Source: Hymenoscyphus infarciens (taxonomy: Eukaryota; Ascomycota; Leotiomycetes; Helotiales; Helotiaceae). From it: a stretch of DNA of 64,000 nt. The stretch covers positions 248,001-312,000 of the forward strand of contig LLCB01000007.1 in the NCBI GenBank assembly GCA_001414345.1, read 5' to 3'. Positions 1 through 13,239 of this stretch are shown here, in pieces. Position 1 is the first letter of the stretch, and every line of letters begins with the position of its first letter. Position numbers and translations under genes: made by a program. Under the pieces are notes generated by a model that saw nothing but the letters and a program-made list of their open reading frames with translations, did not search any database and had not been told where the DNA came from.

Positions 1-98
1 GTAAGTTCCCTGTCACCAGAAATATTACATTTGATCTAACCACTATGGTTCAGCATATCCATGGTTACAGTTTCGAAGTCCACTCTAGAGTTGAATAG
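1..98 (+). CDS. Possible terminal intron and exon of a gene truncated by the left edge
   Basis: The window opens on a perfect GTAAGT donor. A CTAAC branch-like sequence lies near 36-40 and a TTCAG acceptor ends at 53. In one phase the following exon (54-98) reads H-I-H-G-Y-S-F-E-V-H-S-R-V-E and then TAG. In another phase a 91-residue frame stays open to 336. The phase is unknown because the upstream exon lies outside the window. The splice signals are good but could be chance, and the product is not recognised. Confidence 0.25.
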   Translation, partial: KFPVTRNITFDLTTMVQHIHGYSFEVHSRVE

Positions 99-1790
99 CA
101 GACCCTTTGGTCTTGTCGCTCTGGTATCTAGGGTTCAGGATGAAACATTGCGCAAGGTGCAAAGTGCCAGGGAGGCAACCTTTGGTTCTCGAGCAGTCTT
201 TCTTGATCAAGAAAACGGGGACAGGGCTTCTCATCTAGAGTTAACCATATATAGTACAAGTAGTATTTCTGTTTTATCTTCAGATCGAGTCAAGAGAGAA
301 ACTTCATACGGTGAAAGTATATTTTACAGAATCTAATTTGTTACCTTCCATCATAAGATGATATATACTCGACGTACCGCCTCTCAAGAGTTTGAATTTT
401 AACCTTTGGGGGACGTTTAGGCCCCTTAAAATTTAACCTCAAATAATGACATAGCCAAGTTGAGATAGATTAGCGTCTAAATTCGATAACCGATTTTTCT
501 CTTGTCGACTATAACTCAATATTACGTAAGTTCCTTTTTTAGAAAAGCCACTTTACCCCCTTGGAAGTGAGATTTGTATCTAGAACTCTACTATTTACTT
601 TGCAAATACTTTCAATCACTGTAGTCTATCCCTTCCAAGTTCGAGAGGTCGCTGCAAAAACATGTACTAAAAAGTAGGTAAAACTAGGCACTTTGTGAGG
701 CTCGATTACTTCGAAAGTAGATTTGAATAGTAGCATCAACCTCATCGCAAGTAGGTGTGCTCGTTTAAACTGCTGCTTTCGTCGAGGAGTAGCGTAAACC
801 GTGCACGTTTTTGTAGCGACGTCTCAAAATTGGAAGGGATAACCTAAAGACTGGGAGTGGAGTAGTGAGTCCGTAAAGCAAGATTCCTCACTACCTATCA
901 ACAAAAAGCATTTAAAGTTTAGGAATCAAACCTCGTCAGGCGATAGCGGGATCTCTCCTCTTGTAGATTTCTTTCAACTTTCTGGTATGAAGGAAGTCCT
1001 ATCTAGCGTGCTTTCCGCGAACTTGAGTCTTCGACAGACGTTCTGTTTGTGGAAATTTTTAGTGCTAATTGAATATAGGATCTACCTACCTTGACAAAGA
1101 GACTCTTTTTTATAATTAAAGCGAGATATAGAAGCGAGATATAGATAGTAAAGTCTACCTTTTCTTTCAAAATATACTCACTCGTACCTATTTTCGAGCG
1201 CACGGGTTTTCAGAACCTCTATTGTCTAGATGAGTTTGTATACAGCTTTTTCTAGGCACATAATATAAAAGAAGCCTACTATATCCCTGGATTCATCGTT
1301 AGTTAGTAAGACCCAGGTTGAACCTATAAAGTATATAAAGAAACGCATTGTTGAAAGTAAAAAGAATAAACTGTCCCGAGAAGTGTAAATCTTTATATAA
1401 AGAGTCTCTTTGTTCTCTTCTATTTTCGTCTCTTCTTCTCTTCAGACAATGGGACTATTGAAACCTGAGTTACTTTCTTGTCGTTTACAAAGAATTATCA
1501 AATGCTTATATAAGTAAGAACTTCATTTATAGCGCAATATATCTATTATCTACACAATGGAATTGTGAATGTGAATACTGACATGAGGCTTCTCGAGTCT
1601 ATTCAAACAACTAGAGTCTTTTTATTTTTAATTCTTATTCTATCTTTACAGCTATATCACATTTCATCCTACAGGTGTAGTCTAGGCGTAAAATCGTAAA
1701 AAAGTATTTCTAGAAAATCATAACTTTAGGTCTATAAATATCATATAACTATATAGTAGAAGAGTCAGTGTTTTTGGTTTCCCATCCTAG

Positions 1791-1813
1791 CCTAGCCTGG
1801 AGGTCAGGCTAGG
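1791..1813. repeat. Short perfect hairpin
   Basis: CCTAGCCTG at 1791-1799 is followed by a 5-base loop and CAGGCTAGG at 1805-1813. Extra partial copies of TAGCCT flank both sides. This is a GC-rich palindrome inside AT-rich DNA. No gene is adjacent, so a terminator role is not supported. It may be the tip of a decayed inverted-repeat transposon. Confidence 0.5.
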
Positions 1814-2057
1814 ATAGGCTAAGTAGACCCTTGTAAATAAGTTCATAAATATTTAGTTAATAAAACACTAAAATGAAACATAGACCGTGTTCTAGTAGTA
1901 CTTATCCCTCTTTTATTTAATAAATAAGTTATTTATAACTAGCGTTGCTTATTATATACTTATAAGTAGAAAAACACGGAGTTCACCTAGGCAGAAGGAA
2001 AATATCCAGATAGTGCCAAGAGGCGGGGAAAGCCAATTCACTGAGAAGAGTATTAAA

Positions 2058-2330
2058 AGTAGCTACTTTACTATTTAATAAAACATTCTATTTAGATAGA
2101 ATAGTAGTCTAAAGCGTAGTTATACTATAACTCTATATACTTATATGAAATAAACTAAAGTTTATTTCTCGATATATCTAATTTCATAAGACTTCTCTCT
2201 ACTATATAACAACTACTTTATAGAAGTAAAAGCTTTAAAAGGAGTAGATACTTTATTACTTAATAAAACTTTCTATTTAGTTAGAATAGTAGTCTAAAGT
2301 GTCTTTATACTATACTTCTATATACTTATA
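2058..2330. repeat. Direct repeat pair of about 88 bp, 185 bp apart
   Basis: Two copies (2058-2143 and 2243-2330) share the same order of words, including ATTCTATTTAG and AGAATAGTAGTCTAAAG. They differ mostly by transitions. The pattern fits a local duplication, or two copies of a short mobile repeat, later altered by RIP. Confidence 0.55.
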
Positions 2331-3961
2331 AATCGTATTAGTTACGATTTTACGTATAGACCACATCTGTAGAATGAACTGGAATATGGCAGTAACCTAG
2401 GTCTTAACGACATCTCTTTTTATAGTATATTATTCAACACTATAACATACGTCTTCTCATCGAATAGAACACCGCTATCAACTATAGCTTACCATCGCAA
2501 CCAGTTCTAGAACATTTTCTTAGGAGTCCTTGATAAGCAGTTCTTTTCACTGTGTATTTTACCAAGCTTTTGGACCACTACCTTGATTTCTTATGCGGCA
2601 GGTACGCTAACTTGACTGAAATAGACAATAGCACTCTTAACTCTATGTTTCTCCACCTCATCTTCTTCGGTTGCTCAACCCTCCGCTATTGTCGAAGCCT
2701 TATATCTACACTTGATCGAAAAAGTCTTCAAAAACATCTTCAAACAACTATTACACTTCGGGAAACGCAAGGATGCTAGTAGTATCTATCTCTGGCGACG
2801 TTTTACAATCCCCCTCCTTTTTGAGGATATGTATTATGCCCGCTTTGGGACTCTACTCTTCTTCCACCCATTTTATTATTACAATGTTTGCCACACAATT
2901 GTAGGTTCGGAGATGTCATATCAGGAGTATGAGTGGGCACTTTTGTATTTTTACTATGGATTTTTGATATCTCCATTAAATTTTGTACTATTTGATTCAC
3001 GTCCCACGTTCCCACTTCAAAACAAGCAGATGTGCATTGAGTCACATTAGAGATTCACCAGCTTCTGTAACTTACTTATACGACAACTCGGAGGTATGAT
3101 GCAGAGTGATAGCAAACGCCACCGGGCTGCTCTTCTAACATCAGTTCTTTGGGCACATGCTAATTGTTTTAGATTTTATTTGTTAAGCTGATTATTCTAG
3201 CACCTTCTCTATCAGGTTAGAGAGTTGTTATTTTTATATATATATTTTTACTGCCAGTAACGGTTACGCGAGGTCATAAGCGGTGAAGTAAACAAAAACG
3301 ATTGTGTAATAGCAAATCACGCCGGGCTGCTTGACCAATGTTACGTATACTTTATACTTTATACTTTACTAATTATTTTGATGTGGCTTAGAGGCCAAGC
3401 TTAAGTTTTAGAGGTTATGAGAGAGGGCGGCGGTGGGGTTAGATATGGTGGGTATAGATGGCGTATTGCTGTAAAGTCTGGTCTCGCTTAGATGTCTTTG
3501 GTGAATGAATCCAGCTAGGCACCGCCTGTTTGCTCTTCCAATCGTAACCCCCAAGGTTAACCGCGCGACATGCAACAAAACTCAAGACCTGTCTCCATTG
3601 GGCGGTCCCAAAATGCGGGGGCGGGAACAAGCGAGCCGCTAGCAGCTAGTCTCGAAGTATGTGAAGGCGAAATCAAAAGCTTTGACCCTAAAACTTAATT
3701 CTTATAGGCAACTCTAGTCTTGGTAAGATTTGCGATGTGCAACAAGTTGGGGAGCGCGATTCACTAAAAACGATCGTGAGTGTAAGCATGGTTGGTTGCC
3801 TGGCAACGAAGAGAATGATTCATAAAATTGAGCTTTTACCGTACGAGTTGAGCGTGGTTTTGACAAGAAAGAAAAACATGATTTTAGCATACATGGATAG
3901 TACCATTACCAAAAAGTGGCGAATGTATTATACACACAACTAATTATACATACATGACGTT

Positions 3962-6504
3962 TCATATGAGTCCAGACTCTTGGGCCTTCTTCATACTATT
4001 TTCAAACAACTCCCGGCATGGCACTCTGCTGCCAAGTCTGGCACAGAGCAAAAAGGCACCACTCAGCTTTCGATGAAGACTGTAAGTCTCCTCCGGTGGT
4101 GGTGATAACCGCTCCCTAAGCATAACAGGAATTTGTTCCTTCACTCTCTCGGTAATTGTTTGGTCTTTGAAATCATAGATCTTCGGCGACGAAGTCAAGA
4201 ATGGTTCGGCGAGGGTCATAATGGATGAGATATGCGCGTTGAGCATTGCTTTTGATTCTTGGCCCGTGAGATAGCCCAATTTAATGGAGAGATCTCTGAC
4301 TGTGGTTTTGTCGGAGATAGAAGCTGCTGCTAAAAGCTTCGTGTAGTTCTCGATGAATTCAGCGGGATAATCTCGGGATGCTCCAAAATCGAGGAGTTCG
4401 AGACGGTTTGTTTTGGCGTTATATAGAAAGTTGGTCCAGTTAGGATCTGTTTGCATGTATTTGAACTCTGTGATTTCACGGAGGCAAAGTCGCAAAATTT
4501 GGGTGCCAATCCAGTCTCGCTGTTGTTGTGTGAAGCTTTTGACTCTCGTTACACCAATTCCATCAAGATATTCCATAGTCAATACCTGTGGCCCTGATGC
4601 TTCCGCGAATACTCTTGGTACGACAAAAACGTCTGTCTCGTCAGCTAGCAATTCTTGGAAACGACGTCCACACTCTGCTTCTCGGACATAATCACACTCC
4701 CAGCCCAATTCAACTCTTGCATTCGCAATAGTTTTATCGAGGAAAAGCCCTTTGGGCAAGAGACGTGATGCGGTGAGAAGGATTGCGAGATTGTTGAGGT
4801 CAGAATCGATGGAGCTTGCGACTCCTGGGTATTGGACTTTGACTGCAACTCGTTCTCCAGTTGATTTCAACACGGCACTATGAACCTGCCCGATTGAAGC
4901 AGCAGCTATCGGTATTTCATCGAAGCTGGAGAACAAGTCTCGCCATTCAGGCCCAAGGTTAGATGCTAGAACCTTGTTTCGTTGTGAAGCAGGCATATAA
5001 TCCGCCCGGTCTTGTACTCTTTGCAAAACTTCTTGGATCGGTGCTGGGAGCATTTTCGAGTCCTGGAAACTGATCACCTGGCCCAGTTTAAGCGCAGCTC
5101 CCCTCATGCGAGATAGCTTAGCTACAAGCCTCTCCATGTTTGCTTCACTGAGCATGAAAGACCCCTCTCCACCGCCACCTCCCACGCGGCGAATACTTTC
5201 AGTGATTGCACCTCCGAACATACCAGCTGCTAAACCACCATAATTCCAGATTCTCCCTAGCCTTGAAGATGGGACTTTGGACTCTCTGAGCTCATACGGA
5301 GCGGGCTCCTTTGGTAAAGCAGCCTCTATCTAGATCTCTGTCAGTCATCAGTAAACAAAGTTCTTTTAACGAACTGCTAGGTAATTACCTTGCTATCCTT
5401 GAACATATCTTTTGAAAAGTCCCCTGCAAACTTCTTCATCTCCTCTTCAGATGTGATTTGTGCTTCATGCTGTTTGTCGGCGACAGAAGGAGACTTTTCA
5501 AAAATATTATTCGGCTTTTCTGGGGCTCCATTATTCATTCCCAATCCAATATTTCCTCCTTGCACCCTTCCCCCAAGTTTTCTCGCGATGCTTGGGTTAT
5601 GGAAAAGGTTTAAGTTGATTCCTTCCGGGACCTCTTCCTCAATAGGAGCAGCTGCTGGTTCTGATCGACCCTCACTATAAAATGTATCCGGATTCAGCGA
5701 GCCTTTGACTTGTTCAGGTCCTTGTACATTTGAAGGACTCTCGGGGATTGTGAATTGAGGCAGTGAAGAATTAGTTGGTGAGGTATGCGTCGATCGTTTA
5801 CTAAAGCTTTCCTCATCATGCCCCTCTTTCTTCGTGTCGACAGAATCATCGAGTGCATCTGCCATCTTCGAGGGTATTTGGAACTCGGTGTCTGGGTGGG
5901 CAACTCCCGCAGTATTAAGGCGCTTTGGCAGAGGGATGGTCGATTCCCCAAAAGATTTTGGTTTTAGGCCCTCATTTTGCAACGGCTGTTTTGAGGTCTC
6001 GGATCGAGGTCGGACTGATGTAGAATCTTGGTCTACTCCTGTGCTACTATCAATGAATTCTTTGGGTGGTATCGTGCCGTCTGGGAGGGGGTATCTATCC
6101 GCCTTCTCTTGCTGGATCTCCAAGTCCTCCTCCGGGGGTGGGTCTGTAGAAGAATTTGCCGGTGATCGATCATAATGATGGTCTTGTTCCACTCCCTCCT
6201 TCACTCCCACGTCCGAAGCCACCTGCGTGGACTCTTTCCTAGGAATTGGTTTGTCCTCCCCATTATTTGTGTCCTCTGCCTCGTATGTCCATGCCGGCGC
6301 ACTCTCATTCAACCTCGAAGAAAGAACCGCCGCAGCTCTAATAGTTTCCGTAACCCGTTCGGTCTGATGTCGTAGCGCTCTCGATACTGTCGAGGTCCTG
6401 TTGTACACATCAATCTGCCGGCTTCTCAGGGCAATATGCTTCTGTGCCACGCCGCGGAAGGCATTGAAAAGCGCAGCCAGATCTAGTAGCCTTCTTCCTG
6501 ACAT
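3962..6504 (-). CDS. COQ8: COQ8/ABC1 atypical kinase-ATPase of coenzyme Q synthesis (2 exons)
   Basis: Exon 1 is 6504-5389 and exon 2 is 5329-3962. The 59-nt intron has a GTAATT donor and a CTAG acceptor; a nearer CAG would bring an in-frame stop. The product is 827 residues. The start is the internal Met of MSGRRLLDLA, because an N-terminus of this kind is typical of fungal Coq8. Residues up to about 370 are largely low-complexity. The ABC1/UbiB fold follows: VPSSRLGRIWNYGGLAAGM leads into the family KxGQ motif (ALKLGQ, near residue 453), then AAASIGQVHSA, the VAVKVQYPG lysine, QTDPNWTNF in the catalytic loop, and LLDFGASRDY as the DFG-like metal site. Coq8 acts at the matrix face of the mitochondrial inner membrane to support the CoQ-synthesis complex. 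The gene is intact although a RIP block begins about 215 bp upstream of its start. Confidence 0.95.
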
Positions 6505-7275
6505 GACGAGCGATACTCGCAGCTGCGTATGATCACCGAGGCATATTTCGTTATGGCGGATGCGAGTTTGGATTTCTCTTCGGGTGGAAAAATGCTCAAA
6601 TCGAACGTTTTGGCCCAAGCTCCTTCAATGACGCGCTCTTGCCGAGGCGTTCGACAGCTAGATTTCAGAATTTCTCCTAATAGACGGTGCACCTTAGGGC
6701 CTGTTTGGCACGCATATAATTTAATTTAGATATATGAGATTTGTACACGAGTACGGGGTTAAAAGGTGCTCGTATATATATTATGAGTTTAACCTTGAAT
6801 ATCTTCTATATCGTTTAGCTCGTATATATTTCAGTGTATATTTCGTTAACTCTAGACTAAGTCTCTCTACTAGTAGTAGTTTTAGTAGTAATAGTAGTAT
6901 AAGAAGAAAAGATATATATATATATATAAAAGTTAAAAGTTAAGAGGTTAAAAGAGTAAATTAGTTACTTTTAGTAGTATATATTCTTATATATATATTA
7001 TATTTTATCTTATTATTCTAAGTAGTATATATATTATAAAAGAACTAATATATATAAGCTAAATAGGCTCTTAGTAAACAAAAGTAAGTAAGCTTATAAT
7101 ATAAAGTAAAAAGAGTAGTAATTCTCTTATTAGAAGAATTTAGATATTTACTCTAGAGAATTAAAATAGTTTAAACTATAAATCTAAATTTTCAAACTAA
7201 TTATAAGAGTATACTAGTAACTGTTTTTATCTATTATAAGAGAGAATAGTTTCTCTATTACTATACTATACTTAT
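6505..7275. other. COQ8 upstream region running into the first AT-rich block
   Basis: Bases 6505-6700 have normal composition and presumably hold the COQ8 promoter and leader. At about 6700-6720 the sequence GGGCCTGTTTGGCACGC marks the switch to CA/TG-depleted DNA. That word resembles the ends of some inverted-repeat transposons, but I found no matching inverse copy. The rest is RIP-altered and shows no readable gene. Confidence 0.5.
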
Positions 7276-7463
7276 TATCTCTTTAGTTATTCTTATACTC
7301 TACGTATAGACGTATTCAGTAGTCTAGTTTAAAACTACTCTTATTTAAGGTAGTTTTAGACTAAAATCTAGGTAGCTTCGAACTACGATGCTACTAAACT
7401 AGTTTAGAAGTACTAAGATATTAAAATCTAAATTAACACGTCTACGAGGTATACTTAAGAGGC

Positions 7464-7654
7464 TATAACAGTCCTAGTTATATACGTTACTTACGTAACT
7501 AGGTTAGCCTGAGGCTTTGCTAAGGCTTCGCTTAATATATATAAATAAAGCTAAAGTGCTTATACTCTTTGCTTTTCTCTTTAGTTTAGTTTTTCTTAAT
7601 ATTAGGTACTATTCTATAAGTACTCTCTTTATATATTTATAGAGAGCTATTATA
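7464..7654 (+). repeat. 5' LTR of the gypsy chromovirus
   Basis: This is 191 bp, the same length as the 3' LTR. The inferred ends are TG..CA, now TATAACAG at the left and GCTATTATA at the right after C-to-T and G-to-A changes. The flanking target copy is GAGGC at 7459-7463. Confidence 0.85.
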
Positions 7655-10600
7655 CTAAAACTAAACTCTCTCTCTTTACTTAAGAAGGCTTTTATTAATA
7701 TCTTAATAATAATATATATATTTACTTATATTAAATCTACTAAATTTACTATTCTCTTCTATAAAGCCTAACCTATTTACGTTAAATAGTAAGGTTTAGC
7801 GTTCTTCTATTAGCTATATCGAGTCCTTTAAAGGTAACTTATTAACCTAAGAACTATTCTATCTTACTTTAGAGTTAGTAGAGCTAATCTCTCTTCTCTC
7901 TTCTATTAACGTCGTATTATAATCTAGCTTAAGAACTCGATCTAAAAAAACATATATACTAGCTATTATTATACTACTACTACTATCTCCTCTTACTAAG
8001 GTAACTACTAGTTCTTTATAGTATAAGATCTCTAAGTTATCTCTATCTAACTCTACCTTATAATAAATCTTTAAAGTAATAACCTTATTAATAAATAAAG
8101 TTTATAAACTTAAAGTAAATACTTTAAATATAGCTAATACTTCTTATTAATATACCTCTATTTAGTTATAAACTCTTAATATAACTCGTTCTACTTCTAT
8201 AGTTCTATTATTAAAGAAGATAAGTAGAATAGCTAATTCTTACTAATTTACTATAAAAGATAAATTTACTTATATAACCTAGGAAACTAAAATTATAATA
8301 AAGTTATTTATTAATACTAACTACTTTAAGTCTAAGAAAGTAAGAATAAATTTAATTTACTACTATACTTTTAAAAGAGCTTAAAACTATATTTACCTAA
8401 GATATAAGTTTAATACTATTAATTAGTTTAATAGCTATAAAGAGATATTAACTTATCTCTAAAATATTACTATTAGCTCTTACTTATACTAAGAAGCTTA
8501 TATCTAATATTAAGACCTTATTATATTAAAGATAGAAACTTTTTATAACTTCTATACTAAGTTCTAATAACTTATAGATAAAGCTAAAGTTTTTCTATAA
8601 GACTAGGTAGAAGACTTATAGAATAAGTTAACCTTTATACTATACTAATCTCTTATTATTACTAAGTTCTAAGCTAAGAGAGATATAAACTCTTTTTATA
8701 ATTTTATAAGTAGTATTAATAATAACCTTTAAAATCTCGCTTTTTAAAGAGTATAAGTAATAAACTTTCTTTCTATCTTAAACCTATATATACTTACTCT
8801 TATATCTACTAGCTCTTCTTCCTCTATAACCCCTTTTATTTCTCTTAGACGTTCTAATACCTCTACTATAAATAACTACTTAACTCTAAGACTATTAGAT
8901 AAGTACTTTAACTATAATAAGCCTAGTTATTATATTAAGGATTATCTAAAGCTAAGAATATATAGGGTTAATCTTAAAGAGCTTAAAGGAAAAGATACTA
9001 GCTTAGAGTTAAGAAATAAAGAAGCTTAAAAGAAGACTCCTTTTTAAGTAACTATAAGATTAATCTCTTTAAGATTAATCTATAGTTATTAATTAGTAGA
9101 AAAGCGTTTACTTTATCTAGTATAATAACTATTAATAAATTTAGTATATAAACTACTACTCTTAATAATCTTAAAGTAAATACCTTTTCTTTTATAAATA
9201 TATAACTTAGTTATAACCTTATAAAGTTCTATAGTTTAAAGACTAAAAGACTTCTTACTCTTATTAAGATTTATAAATATAATAAAGAAATTAAAAGTAA
9301 AGCTATATACTATCTTCTTTTAAATTATATCTTAGATAGCTATAAATTCTTTAATATACTATTTATCCTCTTAGACTTAGGTCTATATAATATTATTCTT
9401 AGTTAGAGGTTCTTTAAGTACTTTTATATTAATATTAATATAACTTATTAGAAACTACTTTAGCTTAATAATCTTAAGCCTTACTTCTCTACTTAATAGC
9501 TAACTCCTCTTTCTTAAGATACTATATAACTAAAAGACTCTATACTCTCTTATTAGAATAAAGCTAATACTTATAACTAAGCTATAGAAATAGACGAATA
9601 GCGCTAATAAAGTAGAAGGCTCTTAGAGCTTATAAATTACCTTGAAATTAATACTATAACCCTAGCTAGTTATACTCTAACTATATATAGTAGAGGAGGC
9701 TATAAGTTCTTAATATAAGTAAAATACTAAGTTATAAAGAAAGAACTTAAAGATATTATAAAGAAGGTACTTGCCCTAGTATACTATTAGAAACCCTTTA
9801 TCTTAAAGAAGTTAGACTCTATTATTAATATTTTAGCTATTTTAGCTATAAGAATATATTATTACTTACTCTAAAAAGATAATAAGATGTTTACTATAAG
9901 TATATATAAAATTAATACTATTATAGCTAATTAAGAACTAGATATAGCCTCTAATATCGCTCTTCTTAATAAGTACTAGGACTTTAAAGAGGTATTTTCT
10001 AAGGCTATCTTAAATACTCTCTTATCTTACTAATACTATAACTATAAGATTAATCTTAAAGGTTTAAATACTCTTAGATATTCCCCTCTATATAAGATAT
10101 CTATAGAAGAGTTATTAGCTATAAAGGAATATATCTTAAAGAATCTCTATAAAAGGTTTATTAAATATAGCTAGTCCTCTTTTACTACTCTTATTCTATT
10201 TATAAAGAAAGTAGATAAAAGGCTACGTTTCTATATTAACTTTTAAAAACTTAATAATCTTACTTAAAAAGACTACTATCTATTACTTCTAATTAATAAA
10301 ACGCTTATATATATTAGTTAAGCTTATATTTTTACTAAGCTAGATATCTAGTAAGCCTTCTACTATATATAAATAGATCTAGATATTAAGGAATTAACTA
10401 CTTTTTATACCTATTATAGAATATATAAGTATAAGGTCTTATTATTTAGTCTAATAAATAGCCTATCTATCTACTAGTACTATATAAACAACGTCTTACT
10501 TAACTATCTAGACAACTTCTACTCTACTTACTTAGATAATATCCTTATCTACTTATTAAACGTCTTTAAATATAAAAAGTATATATAAAAAGTCTTTTAA

Positions 10601-13048
10601 CGTCTTAAAGATATTAGATTATAAGTTAATATTAAGAAGTATAAGTTTAATATTAAGAATAGTATTAAAGTAGACTTTAAAAAGGTCTTAGTAGTATAGA
10701 AATAGTAAGCTCTAGAGATAGTAAAAAGCGTTTAAAGCTTCTTTAGTTTCTATAACTTCTACTAAAGGTTTATCTAGAACTATACTATAGTATAATTATA
10801 AAGCCTTTAATATATCTAATATAGAATAACACACCTTTTAATTTTAATAAAGAGTACTAGGAAGCGTTTAAAGACCTAAAAGCAGTACTTACCTCTATAC
10901 TAATCCTCTACTACTACTCTTCTAACCTTCTTACTATAATTAAGATAGACGTATTAGATAAAATTATTACTAAAGTATTATAATAATAATAAGCTAATAG
11001 AGAATAGTACTCTATAGCCTACTTTAGTAAGATTATATCTCTAGCTAAGTATAACTATAAAATATATAACAAAGAGCTACTTACTATTATATACTTACTT
11101 ATAAAATAGAGACTAGAACTATAAAGTACTTATTTAAAAATCTATATTTATACTAATTATAAAGTACTTAAGTACTTTATAACTACTAAGTAACTTACTA
11201 CTTATTAAACAAGGTAAGCTAAAGCTTTAACTAAGTACTATTTTATTATTATATTCTATTTAAAATATAAGAATAATAAAATAGATACTTTAACTTATAA
11301 AGTAAATAAGATATACTTATAAAAAGAACTTAAAGAGTAATACTAGACCTATATACTCTTAATAAAGGAATAAGTTAATATAGAAGTACTTAAAGACCTA
11401 GAGGTTAAAATAAGCTTAATTATACTAGCTCTAGTTAATAATAACTACTTCTAAGAATTATTTATACTTTTAGAATAAATCTACTAAGTAAATAAGAATA
11501 CTATAACACTTTAAGCTATATAAGCATAAGCTAAAACTAATACTAATTCCTTATATATCTTAGAAAAAGGCCTTTTACTTTACTAAAACTACTTAGTAAT
11601 ACTAGATATAGATACGCTAAGAATAGACCTAATTTATAAGGCTTATAATTAAATACTTTTAGCTTATCTAAAGAGGGATAAGACCTACTAGATTTTATAT
11701 TTAAGATATATCTAATAAAACATAAAAGCTAATATTATAAGATATATATAAAACTATTATAAATATAAAAGAGTAGACGTTCTTTAAGATAAAACACTTA
11801 GCTATCTATACCTACTCCTAGTACTACTATATATATAGTAATATATAACTATAGATTTTAAGTCCTTTTTAGTTAATAAGCATAGTTATAATAACGTGTT
11901 TATAGTAATAGACTGCTTATCTAAGTAGTCTATTTTAATACCTTATTATAAGAATATTACTTCTAAATAGATAATAAGGTTATATATTAAACATGTTTTA
12001 TAATACTATAGGATTTTAGAAAGTATAATATTAAATAAGAGCTCTTACTTTATTACTATATTCTAGAAAGAGTTTACTTAAATCCTAAGTATTTAGCTTT
12101 AACTCTCGACTATAAACCACGCTTAAATAGATAACTAGACTAAGATTATAAATTAATACTTTAATTAGTACTTATAACTATATATTAATTATTATTATAC
12201 TAATTAGTCTAAGATCCTTCTAATAATAGACTATATATAGTTAGTACTATCTTATAATACTATTAAAATATCGCCTTTTAAGTTATAAAAGAGATATATA
12301 CTAAGAACCTCGTTTAACTAGTAAATACTAGAACTAGCTAATATAAAAGAATAGCTATTATAAGAAGAGGCTATAGTAGTTATAAAGATAATCTAAGAGG
12401 TTTTAGATATTAGCTAAGTAAATATATTAAAAGCTTAATAGAAGAAGAAATAAGATATAAATAAATATAAATAAGACGTCGATTTTAGAGTAGAAGATAT
12501 AGTCTTTATTATAATAAAAGACTAGGTAACTTAATAACTAAGCTAAAAGCTAGACTACTAGATAGCTAGCTCTTTTAAGATTCTTAAAGAAGTAGGTTCT
12601 ACTTTCTAATTATAACTACTAGCTTCTATTAAAGTTTACTTTATCTTCGCCTCTAAGAAGTTATATAAAACTATAGATAATCCCTTACTAGAATAGGTAG
12701 TTATACTACCTCTACTAATTATTATAAATAAAGAAGAGGAATTAAAGATTAAAGAAATACTAGCTAGTAAGAAGAGATAGTAGTCTCTCTATTACTAAAT
12801 TAAGTAGAAAGGCTATAATAAAGACCTTAATTAGTATCTAGCTTAATAACTAATATATATACTATAACTAGTAGAGAGGTTCTATTTAGAGAAGCTAAAA
12901 ATAGCTAGTCCTCTAGAAGCTCTTCTACTATAGAAAGCAGTATATAAGGCTAGAAGAGAGGATTATAATAAGCTAGAGTTTAATACTTCTATATTAAAAG
13001 AGAATAAAGCTACTTAGTTATAGAGGAGCTCTTTTAAAGAGAGAGTAG

Positions 13049-13239
13049 TATAATAGTCCTAGTTATATACGTTACTTATATAACTAGGTTAGTCTAAAGC
13101 TTTACTAAGGCTTTGCTTAATATATATAAATAAAGCTAGAGTACCTATACTCTTCGCTTTTCTCTTTAGTTTAGTTTTCCTTAATATTAGATACTATTCT
13201 ACAAGCACTCTCTTTGTGTATTTGTAGAGAGCTATTATA
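13049..13239 (+). repeat. 3' LTR of the gypsy chromovirus
   Basis: This is 191 bp, starting TATAATAG and ending GCTATTATA, followed directly by the GAGGC target copy. Its surviving CA/TG sites differ from those of the 5' LTR (for example CAAGCAC and TGTGTATTTGTAG are kept here), so the two LTRs were mutated in different patterns. Confidence 0.85.

Larger units (their letters stand above)
99..3961. other. Gene-poor AT-rich flank with weak repeats
   Basis: I see no convincing gene here. Open frames are short and have no recognisable motifs. Base 1320-2480 has few CA or TG dinucleotides and looks mildly RIP-affected, while the two ends do not. A direct repeat of about 88 bp (2058-2143 and 2243-2330), a hairpin at 1791-1813 and a short duplicated stretch around 3110 and 3310 (both read GGGCTGC after a similar context) are described separately. 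The last 700 bases are normal intergenic DNA downstream of COQ8. Confidence 0.6.
7464..13239 (+). mobile_element. Ty3/gypsy LTR retrotransposon of the chromovirus type, RIP-inactivated
   Basis: The element is 5,776 bp, bounded by two 191-bp LTRs and a 5-bp target duplication GAGGC (7459-7463 and 13240-13244). Reading through RIP stops on the plus strand gives the gypsy order. There is a gag zinc knuckle near 8901-8945 (cysteines now mostly Tyr), a protease-like LLDLG near 9367, reverse transcriptase RFYINF.KLNNLT at about 10223-10265 and YLDNILIY at 10528-10551, an RNase H-like KIDVLDK near 10942, integrase with a zinc-finger region near 11640-11790 and TIDFKSF near 11850, and a C-terminal chromodomain relic (KEILASKKR then YYQIK.KGYNKD) near 12750-12840. 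Integrase after RT places it in Ty3/gypsy, and the chromodomain places it among chromoviruses. A purine-rich run lies just before the 3' LTR. No frame survives. Confidence 0.9.

Noticed and set aside
61..336. 91-codon plus-strand open frame as an independent gene
   Set aside because: No recognisable motif, and the start lies within a likely intron/exon border. It is kept only as an alternative phase of a possible terminal exon.
2552..3050. Overlapping open frames on both strands (75, 112 and 80 codons)
   Set aside because: No motifs, no splice structure linking them, and repeat-like DNA. They look like chance frames.
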